From Caldisericota bacterium (lineage in GTDB: Bacteria; Caldisericota; Caldisericia; B22-G15): 34,759 nt of DNA. This document shows, in pieces, positions 27,832 to 34,759 of this stretch. The stretch covers positions 1-34,759 of the forward strand of contig JAKPCM010000104.1 in assembly GCA_029553255.1 (NCBI GenBank), in the 5' to 3' direction. Each line of letters begins with the position of its first letter. The stretch's first letter is position 1. The notes below the pieces were generated by a model. It worked only from the letters and a program-made list of their open reading frames with translations, was not told where the DNA came from and ran no database searches. Position numbers and translations under genes: made by a program.

Positions 27832-28083
27832 TTGGTTAAGATTAAGTTAAGAAGAATGGGAAAAAAGAAAGAGCCCAGTTTTAGATTAATTGTTATTGAT
27901 AGTAGAAAACAGCCTAAAAGTTCATATATTGAAAGTTTGGGCTATTACAACCCACGCTCCGAAAAGGAAAATTTAAGTGTTGATATGGAGCGCTTGGAGT
28001 ACTGGTTGAGAAATGGTGCTCAACCAACAGAATCAGTTAAAAACTTAATTAATAAGTTAAAAAGTAAGGAGGTAACACAATGA
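27832..28083 (+). CDS. rpsP: 30S ribosomal protein S16
   Basis: VKIKLRRMGKKKEPSFRLIVIDSRKQ; GGAGGTG at 27819-27825 favours TTG 27832 over the ORF-track start 27817. Confidence 0.95.
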   Translation: MVKIKLRRMGKKKEPSFRLIVIDSRKQPKSSYIESLGYYNPRSEKENLSVDMERLEYWLRNGAQPTESVKNLINKLKSKEVTQ

Positions 28084-28310
28084 AGGATTTGCTTGAAGAG
28101 ATCGTGAAGGCTTTGGTTGATCATCCAGAGGATGTGAAAGTCCAGGCAGTTGAGGGTGAACAAGCAGTTGTTTATGAGGTAAAGGTTAGTTCAGATGACA
28201 TTGGAAAGGTTATTGGGAAACAGGGTAGAACCGCAAATGCTCTTCGTACACTTGTAAGAGCAGCTGCAAGTAAAACAGGTAAGAACGCTATGGTGAATAT
28301 TCTCTCCTAA
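28080..28310 (+). CDS. khpA: KH-domain RNA-binding protein KhpA (copy 1)
   Basis: GKVIGKQGRTANALRTLV; located after rpsP. Confidence 0.92.
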   Translation: MKDLLEEIVKALVDHPEDVKVQAVEGEQAVVYEVKVSSDDIGKVIGKQGRTANALRTLVRAAASKTGKNAMVNILS

Positions 28311-28335
28311 ATAAAGAGAGATAGAGCAATTAAAA

Positions 28336-28354
28336 CCCCGGGTTAATCCCGGGG
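28336..28354. other. GC-rich perfect hairpin between the two khpA copies
   Basis: CCCCGGG ttaat CCCGGGG; not followed by a T tract. Confidence 0.7.
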
Positions 28355-28387
28355 AATTCAGATTCATTATTCTAAAGGGAGGTAGTT

Positions 28388-28636
28388 ATGGCAGATTCAA
28401 CAAATGCAACAGATGTTTTAGAAAAGCTTGTAAAGACTATTGTTGATTATCCTGAAAAAGTTCAGGTTAAAAGAATTGAAGGAACATCAACGCTTATTTA
28501 TGAAGTAAGAGTTAGTCCTGAAGACATTGGTAAGGTAATTGGAAAACAAGGTAAAACAGCTGAGGCTATAAGAACAATTGTTCAAGCAATTTCAAGAAAA
28601 TCTGGTAAAAATACTATAGTATCTATTCTTTCTTAA
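28388..28636 (+). CDS. KhpA paralog (copy 2)
   Basis: GKVIGKQGKTAEAIRTIV; clear similarity to copy 1 over the full KH domain; SD AAGGGAGGTAGTTATG. Confidence 0.92.
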   Translation: MADSTNATDVLEKLVKTIVDYPEKVQVKRIEGTSTLIYEVRVSPEDIGKVIGKQGKTAEAIRTIVQAISRKSGKNTIVSILS

Positions 28637-28642
28637 TAAAAA

Positions 28643-29047
28643 GTGTTAATTAAAAGACAAGTTTTAATTAAATCTATCGTAACAGAGGCTTTAAAGAAAG
28701 ATTTAATTGAGAAATTCAATAAACTAATTGATTTATCAGAGAAAAGATTGAATGAAATTAATTCTGAGGAGAAAAAATTTCTTTTAACCGCACCATCTCT
28801 TGAACCTAATTACCTTCAAGCTATTAGAGGTAGATTAAAAGAACAAAAAGAGGAGGAAGAGAGAGTAAAAGAGAGTTTGATTCGTGAAAGAGAGAATATT
28901 AAAAATTTAAAAGAGGGAGAAATTTATTTACATGGTTATGTAGATAGTTTTGTAGATTTTAAAGAAGGAGATGATTTCTTCAAAAAATTAGAAAAAGCAG
29001 AGATAACCTTAAAAGATGGTAAAATTATAGAAATAAAGAATGAGTAA
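28643..29047 (+). CDS. YlqD-like protein
   Basis: GTG start; position between khpA and rimM as in Firmicutes ylqD; coiled coil then beta-rich C-terminus. Confidence 0.55.
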   Translation: MLIKRQVLIKSIVTEALKKDLIEKFNKLIDLSEKRLNEINSEEKKFLLTAPSLEPNYLQAIRGRLKEQKEEEERVKESLIRERENIKNLKEGEIYLHGYVDSFVDFKEGDDFFKKLEKAEITLKDGKIIEIKNE

Positions 29048-29531
29048 GTGGATAACAATAGGGGAGATTGTATCAATATGGGGGGTTTCAGATTCTTTTA
29101 ATGTAAAAAAAATAAGTGATAATAAAAGTAGGTTCAAAAATATTAAAAAAATTTATATTCAAAAAGAGAATGAAGAGCCTGAAATTATAAATGTAAAAGA
29201 AGTAATTGAAAGAAATGATAATGTTATCATAAAATTTAACGACAATTTAAAGGAAAAGATTGAAAATTATGTTGGTAAGTTTCTTGTAATACCCGAAGAG
29301 GAGTTGAAAACATTAAAGGAAGACGAATATTATATTTTTCAATTGATTGATTTAGATGTTTATGATTCAAATGGAAATTTTTTAGGTAAAGTTTCAAAAT
29401 ATGTTGAAAATCCAAAAGCCAATGATTTAATTGTAATTTCGAATGATAAGGAAGTTATGATTCCATTTATTAAAGAATTTATTAAAGAAATAAATTTAAA
29501 AGAAAATAAAATAGTTGTTCATAATATATAA
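29040..29531 (+). CDS. rimM: Ribosome maturation factor RimM
   Basis: GEIVSIWGVSD; DLDVYDSNGNFLGKVSKYVENPKANDLIVI; MIPFIKEFIKEINLKENKIVV. Confidence 0.88.
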   Translation: MSKWITIGEIVSIWGVSDSFNVKKISDNKSRFKNIKKIYIQKENEEPEIINVKEVIERNDNVIIKFNDNLKEKIENYVGKFLVIPEEELKTLKEDEYYIFQLIDLDVYDSNGNFLGKVSKYVENPKANDLIVISNDKEVMIPFIKEFIKEINLKENKIVVHNI

Positions 29532-29533
29532 AA

Positions 29534-30292
29534 ATGAGATTTATTGTTATAACAATTTTTCCAGAGATATTTAAAATATATTTCGAGACAGGATTACCAA
29601 AAAAAAGCATTGATAAAGGTCTCATAAATTATGAATTGATTAATCTAAGAGATATTTCGTCAGATAAACATAAAAAAGTTGACGATTATACTTATGGTGG
29701 TGGAACTGGTATGGTATTTATGTTTCCAGTATTAAAAAAAGCAGTTGAAAAAGCAAAAGAATTGTCTAACAATAATCATATTATTTTACTTTCACCATCT
29801 GGAATAAAATATGATCAAAATTTAGCTAAAGAATTATCAAAACACGAAACTATAACTTTAATTTGTGCTCATTACGAAGGATGTGATGAAAGGATAAAAA
29901 ATTTTATTGATGAGGAGATTTCTGTTGGTGATTTTATTACTCAAGGAGGAGAAATTCCTGCATTAATATTAATTGATACAATTTCAAGATTCATTCCTGG
30001 ATTTTTAAAAAAAGAGGAGGCAGTTAATTTAGAAACTTTTTCAGAAAATTTAGTTGAATATCCACAATATACAAGACCTAATGAATATGAAGGGTTAGAA
30101 GTACCTGATATTCTTCTATCAGGCAATCATGAAAAAGTTAGATTATATAGAAAAAAAGAGAGTTTAAAAAGAACTCTTCTTTTAAGGCCAGATTTGTTGT
30201 TGAAAAGAGGTTTTGATGAAGAAGAAAAAAAGTTGCTTATTGAAATAGAAAAAGAGTTAATCGAAAACATTGAAAAAATTCTTAAAAGATGA
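29534..30292 (+). CDS. trmD: tRNA (guanine-N1)-methyltransferase TrmD
   Basis: ITIFPEIFKIYFETG, YGGGTGMV, LICAHYEGCDERI, ISVGDFITQGGEIPALILID. Confidence 0.97.
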   Translation: MRFIVITIFPEIFKIYFETGLPKKSIDKGLINYELINLRDISSDKHKKVDDYTYGGGTGMVFMFPVLKKAVEKAKELSNNNHIILLSPSGIKYDQNLAKELSKHETITLICAHYEGCDERIKNFIDEEISVGDFITQGGEIPALILIDTISRFIPGFLKKEEAVNLETFSENLVEYPQYTRPNEYEGLEVPDILLSGNHEKVRLYRKKESLKRTLLLRPDLLLKRGFDEEEKKLLIEIEKELIENIEKILKR

Positions 30293-30858
30293 AAATATAT
30301 GTAGCTTTAATTCATTATCCAGTTTTCGATAAAAATAAAAAAATTATAACCTCATCTATTGTACCTTATGATGTTGTTGATATTAGTAGAGCATCAAAAA
30401 CATTTGGCGTTAAGAATTTTTATATTGTTCACCCATTTAAAAATCAAAGAGATACAATTAAAAGAGTTATTAAATTCTGGACAGAAGATAGGGGGAGTTT
30501 CTATAATAAAGATAGGAAAGAGGCATTAAAATTAGTTAAAATTAAGAAAAACTTGAATGAGGTAGTAGAAGATATAAAGAATATAGAAAAAATAGAACCA
30601 AAAGTTATTTTGACAAGTGCAAAAAAATCTGAAAACAGTATAAATTATGATTTTTTAAAATCAATTATATTAAAATCACCAGTCATTATTTTATTTGGAA
30701 CAGGTTGGGGAATTGTGAAAGAAAAGATGAAGTATGATTATATTCTTGAACCAATTTTAGGTTTTCCTGAAGATAATGAATATAACCACCTTACAGTTAG
30801 ATCTGCTTGTTCAATAATACTTGATAGGATTTGTAATTTATTTAGAGGCTCTTCTTAA
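30289..30858 (+). CDS. SAM-dependent RNA methyltransferase of the SPOUT-like family found next to trmD (Methyltrn_RNA_4 type)
   Basis: MKIYVALIHYPVFDKNKKIITSSIVPYDVVDISRASKTFG...LFGTGWGI. Confidence 0.78.
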   Translation: MKIYVALIHYPVFDKNKKIITSSIVPYDVVDISRASKTFGVKNFYIVHPFKNQRDTIKRVIKFWTEDRGSFYNKDRKEALKLVKIKKNLNEVVEDIKNIEKIEPKVILTSAKKSENSINYDFLKSIILKSPVIILFGTGWGIVKEKMKYDYILEPILGFPEDNEYNHLTVRSACSIILDRICNLFRGSS

Positions 30859-31866
30859 AACATAGATAAAAATTGGAGTTCCAATTATTGCAGTGAGTAT
30901 TCCAACTGGAATTTCAGAAGTCGTTAATGTTCTTGAAATATTATCAATTAAAAGAAGATATATTGAACCAAATAGTGCTGAAATTGGTAACAAGTACCTA
31001 TAATCTGGTCCAAAAATAAATCTTACAATATGTGGAACAGCAAGTCCAACCCACCCAATTATTCCACTAATCGAAACTGATATTGCAGTTAACAATGAAC
31101 ATATAGATATTATTATTAATTTAAGTATTTTTGGATTTTCTCCAAGAACAATTGCCTCATCATCGCCTAATGATAAAATATTCAGTTTCCATCTAAGTAA
31201 TATCAATAAAATTGTTCCAATTATAAAAATGGGTAAAGTGTAAAGCATTTCTTTTCTTGTAATAGAATTAAAAGAACCCATCAACCAAAAATCAATAGTT
31301 GGGAGTTTAGAAAATGGATCAGCATAATATTTTAAGAGTGATAAAAGTGATGTAAAAAGATTCCCAATTATAAAACCAGATAGAACTAAATTTATCGATG
31401 ATGCAATTTTTCCTGTCCTTGAAACAAAAATTGTTAGTAGCACAGAAATGATAGAAAATAAAAAAGATAAAATTGAGACATAAAAAAAGTTATTAAAATA
31501 TAAAATACCTAATGCTGCTCCGAAGCCTGCACCACCAGAAATTCCTAATATATAAGGAGAAACCAAGGGATTATTAAAAATACCTTGAAAAGAGACCCCA
31601 CATTGAGATAAAACAGAACCAACAAACATAACAACAATTATTCTTGGTAATCTTATATTAAAAATAACGATTTCTAAATTTTTATCTAAATTCATATTCA
31701 AATTAAAAATTTTATTTAAAATAACTTTAAAGGTTGTAAGAAAAGGAATATTGTATCTTCCAAATGAGAGTGAGAATAAAAAAATTAAAATATTTAAAAT
31801 TATTAAAAAAAATATAGTTAGATAAAAGGCCTTTTTACTTTTTTGCGTAGATAATTGTTTCACCAT
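30838..31866 (-). CDS. FecCD-family metal/siderophore ABC permease
   Basis: RLPRIIVVMFVGSVLSQCGVSFQGIFNNPLVSPYILGISGGAGFGAALG; GWVGLAVPHIVRFIFGPDYRYLLP. Confidence 0.95.
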   Translation of the reverse strand: MVKQLSTQKSKKAFYLTIFFLIILNILIFLFSLSFGRYNIPFLTTFKVILNKIFNLNMNLDKNLEIVIFNIRLPRIIVVMFVGSVLSQCGVSFQGIFNNPLVSPYILGISGGAGFGAALGILYFNNFFYVSILSFLFSIISVLLTIFVSRTGKIASSINLVLSGFIIGNLFTSLLSLLKYYADPFSKLPTIDFWLMGSFNSITRKEMLYTLPIFIIGTILLILLRWKLNILSLGDDEAIVLGENPKILKLIIISICSLLTAISVSISGIIGWVGLAVPHIVRFIFGPDYRYLLPISALFGSIYLLLIDNISRTLTTSEIPVGILTAIIGTPIFIYVLRRASK

Positions 31867-32605
31867 TATATCTAACTATCTCAACATCTATAGAATAGAC
31901 TCTCTTTAAATTTTCGCAATTTATAACATCTATTGGCTTGCCATAAGATGCAACTTCACCCTTTTTAATAAGAAGAATTTTATCTGAATATTTATATGCT
32001 TCGTTTGGATTGTGTAGTGTCATAATAACTGTAAGTTTCTTTTTCTTTTTTAACTCTTTGATTGTTTCAAGAACTATCAATTGATTCTTAAAATCAAGAT
32101 ATGCAGTTGGTTCATCCAGAAGTAAAATCTCAGTATTTTGAACGATTCCTCTTGCAATTAAAACTAACCTTAATTCTCCACCACTTATATCTGTATAAGG
32201 TCTATCTTTTAAATAATACAAACCCATTTCTTCTAATACTTTATTTGCAATTTCAATATCTTCTTCTTTTGGGGTAGAGTAGTCACTTATATAAGGGTTT
32301 CTACCCATTAAAACAAAATCTATAACTTTATAAGGAAAGGTCTGCTTATGAATTTGTGGTACAAAAGAAGTCGATTTACTTAAAGCTTTATTACTCAAAT
32401 CATTTATATTTTTACCAGAAATTATAATATCTCCACTTTTTGGTAAAATTATCTTTTGAATTAGTTTAAGTAGTGTTGTTTTTCCAGAACCATTAGGACC
32501 AAGAATTGTTAAAGTTTCACCTTCATCTATTTCAAGAGAAAAATTTCTAAATATCTCAGTATCAAAATAGCCAAAACTTAAATCTTTAATAATAATCTTT
32601 TTCAT
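31835..32605 (-). CDS. FecE-type ABC ATP-binding protein
   Basis: LGPNGSGKTTLLK, ISGGELRLVLIARGIVQNTEILLLDEPTAYLD. Confidence 0.95.
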   Translation of the reverse strand: MKKIIIKDLSFGYFDTEIFRNFSLEIDEGETLTILGPNGSGKTTLLKLIQKIILPKSGDIIISGKNINDLSNKALSKSTSFVPQIHKQTFPYKVIDFVLMGRNPYISDYSTPKEEDIEIANKVLEEMGLYYLKDRPYTDISGGELRLVLIARGIVQNTEILLLDEPTAYLDFKNQLIVLETIKELKKKKKLTVIMTLHNPNEAYKYSDKILLIKKGEVASYGKPIDVINCENLKRVYSIDVEIVRYNGETIIYAKK

Positions 32606-32606
32606 T

Positions 32607-34061
32607 TTAATCTTTCAGTATCTCCTCTATCTCTTTATCAGATAAATTATATCCAAAAATATTTTTATAAAAATCTTTAACCTCTTTTTTAAAATCAATT
32701 TTTAAAATATCACCATTTATTTTTTCTGAAAGCCAAAATATTCCTAAAATTGATTCAACAGATGGTAAATCATAAGATATAAAAAATGATGGAATAGTAT
32801 AAACTTTCTTTTCTTTTATTGCTTTTACATCCTGTAACTCTTTTCTATTTAAGATATCTTCTTTTGTTCCTATGAAATATGATGGAATAAAAATATATTC
32901 AGGATCAAATTTTAAAAGATCTTCTAATGAAATTTCGATTTTTCCTCCTTTTATATTTTTTGTAACACTCTCACCACCAGCGATATTAACCATTAAGGTT
33001 TGATAAAAATCACTTCCATAGGATTTAGTAATAGTCTCACCAGCAACATATACTTTTCTTTTTTCTAATCCTTTTAGTTTATCTTCAACTAATTTTTTAT
33101 TTTTGTTATAATAATTGATGATTTTCTCTGCCTCTTCTTTTTTATCAATAGCATCTCCAAGAATATTAATAGATTTTAAAAGATTTTCTGGCAATTCATG
33201 ATCTAAAAGAAGAACTGGCAAATTAATCTCTTCAAGTTTTTTTATATTAGTGTAATGAGGGGTAACTATAATGTCAGGTTTGCAAGATAAAAGAACTTCT
33301 GGATTGTAATCTTTAAAAGTTCCAAGGTCTGGGAGTTTCTCAAAATCAGGTGAAATTTTCTTAATATTTTCAAAATTTATAACCTTCATAGACGATGAAT
33401 AAGTTCCTATAAATCTATCTTGAGATTTTAATGCAAATATCATTATTGTAGACATTGGATATAAAGAAACAATTCTATAGATTTTTTTTGGAACGATAAC
33501 TTTTCTTCCTGTTGAATCAGTTACTTCTTTTGTTTCTCTATCTATTTTTATACCTATCGATTTATCTTTTGAATTATATTCAATATTTCCATCTAAATTT
33601 TCAATAATAAATCTTAATGGAACATAGGTTCTTGAATATAAAATAAATGGTTTTATCTCATCATCATTATCTATTTTTTTAGATTTCTCATTAACAAATG
33701 CACTGTTTTTATCTATTGTTAAAGCAATTAAATTGTTATTAAATTTTATTTCAACCTCTCTTGTTTTTTCCTTCCAAAACACCTCTCCACCAATACTTTC
33801 AATTATTGACCTAACTGGAATAAATGTTCTTCCATTTTTAATAATTGGTACTATATTCTCATTTGAATCAAAATTTAGTTTGTATCCATTTATATAGAAA
33901 GAACTTTCTCCCACATTAAAATTAATTTCTGCTAAAAATTTGTAATCTTGTGAGTCTGAAATTTTCAATGGGAGAAATGAGAAAATAAGTAAAAAAACTA
34001 AAATAAAAGATAAAACCTTTTTCATATTTTTGATTTGATAAATAATGGATGAGTTATTCAT
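32607..34061 (-). CDS. Periplasmic binding protein with N-terminal copper amine oxidase N1-type repeats (start possibly ATG 34025)
   Basis: Signal peptide MKKVLSFILVFLLIFSFLP; RTFIPVRSIIESIGGEVFW and RTYVPLRFIIENLDGNIEY repeats; then RIVSLYPMSTIMIFAL...PDLGTFKDYNPEVLLSCKPDIIV. Confidence 0.88.
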   Translation of the reverse strand: MNNSSIIYQIKNMKKVLSFILVFLLIFSFLPLKISDSQDYKFLAEINFNVGESSFYINGYKLNFDSNENIVPIIKNGRTFIPVRSIIESIGGEVFWKEKTREVEIKFNNNLIALTIDKNSAFVNEKSKKIDNDDEIKPFILYSRTYVPLRFIIENLDGNIEYNSKDKSIGIKIDRETKEVTDSTGRKVIVPKKIYRIVSLYPMSTIMIFALKSQDRFIGTYSSSMKVINFENIKKISPDFEKLPDLGTFKDYNPEVLLSCKPDIIVTPHYTNIKKLEEINLPVLLLDHELPENLLKSINILGDAIDKKEEAEKIINYYNKNKKLVEDKLKGLEKRKVYVAGETITKSYGSDFYQTLMVNIAGGESVTKNIKGGKIEISLEDLLKFDPEYIFIPSYFIGTKEDILNRKELQDVKAIKEKKVYTIPSFFISYDLPSVESILGIFWLSEKINGDILKIDFKKEVKDFYKNIFGYNLSDKEIEEILKD

Positions 34062-34759
34062 AAATTCATCCTTTTTAAAGTTATAAAATTAATATAATTT
34101 TTAAATTTCTCTAAACTGCCACCTTGTGAAATAATATCAAAGACCTTATTATCATCTTTTACAACTATCCCACCAATCATATCAACTCCATAATCAAACA
34201 AAACTTCAGAAAGAGGAGTTGAAGGCCCAAAAACTATTGTGTATTTATCTTTTGATAGTTCAAGAATTCTTTTTATAGATTTATTTGCAAAAGTTGAACC
34301 AGTTATAGCAACTATATCAGATTCTGGTATTAAATATTCCTGAAATGTATCAAGATAATCGCTCTCTTTTGGTTTTCTTTCAATAACAACAATTTCCTTT
34401 GCAACGCCTTTTAATTTTTCAATATCTTCAAAATGTCCGATAAATACAATTTTTTTATCTTTGCTTTTCTCTAATAGATAATCAAAAACATTAAATTGTT
34501 CATATTTTTCAGGAATTTTAATTAAAGAGTTTAGAGTTGCTAAACCAATTCCAACATTTAAAGTATCAAATGTCTTTAAATATTCAAGAAGTTCAAAAGC
34601 TTTTTTTCCTTTAAAATAACCAGCATCTTCAATACCTGTCATATGCTTTTCATTGTCATAAGTTATTGATATACCTAATTTTTTTGTTATAACAGCAATC
34701 CATCTAATGCTAATAGATAAATTGGCAATATTTGTATCAAAATCATCTTTAACGGTTGA
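34058..34759 (-). CDS. DUF364-type putative heavy-metal chelation protein, running off the right edge
   Basis: Reading frame stays open upstream of the listed ATG 34642 to the edge: STVKDDFDTNIANLSISIRWIAVITKKLGISITYDNEKHMTGIEDAGYFKGK; then NVGIGLATLNSL, GHFEDIEKLK, AITGSTFANKSIKRIL, VFGPSTPLSEVLFDYGVDMIGGIVV. Confidence 0.75.
   Translation of the reverse strand, partial: STVKDDFDTNIANLSISIRWIAVITKKLGISITYDNEKHMTGIEDAGYFKGKKAFELLEYLKTFDTLNVGIGLATLNSLIKIPEKYEQFNVFDYLLEKSKDKKIVFIGHFEDIEKLKGVAKEIVVIERKPKESDYLDTFQEYLIPESDIVAITGSTFANKSIKRILELSKDKYTIVFGPSTPLSEVLFDYGVDMIGGIVVKDDNKVFDIISQGGSLEKFKNYINFITLKRMNL

Overview
AT-rich bacterial chromosomal window of about 35 kb with densely packed genes. 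Most of it is housekeeping: glyA, a uridine-kinase-like nucleoside kinase, uvrC, miaA, an aluminium-resistance/methionine gamma-lyase-family PLP enzyme, a GAF-GGDEF protein, a cyclodeaminase, a ferredoxin, tRNA-Ser(TGA), a TGS GTPase, thrC, an M20 peptidase, a NUDIX hydrolase, a Xer recombinase, deoB, tmRNA, a BMP-type nucleoside ABC transporter, rpsP-khpA-khpA'-ylqD-rimM-trmD-SPOUT methyltransferase, and a FecBCD-type metal ABC transporter with a DUF364 protein. No CRISPR array and no transposase were seen. The strongest candidates for new biology are: (1) a tightly coupled four-gene operon (269-3245, minus) of a radical SAM/SPASM enzyme, a membrane-anchored propeller-like protein, a ~61-aa small protein with an NPNPNSSGHG motif, and a membrane protein, resembling a peptide-modification (RiPP-like) locus; (2) an orphan HD-domain protein just after the tmRNA that resembles the N-terminal part of Cas10/Csx11 CRISPR proteins but has no GGDD palm and no cas neighbours; (3) a UvrC without its C-terminal helix-hairpin-helix region; (4) a ferredoxin with a CxxDxxC first cluster; (5) several genes whose -10-like element lies 6-7 nt before the start codon, suggesting leaderless transcripts; (6) tandem khpA paralogs separated by a GC-rich hairpin. 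All family assignments come from motif reading without database searches.
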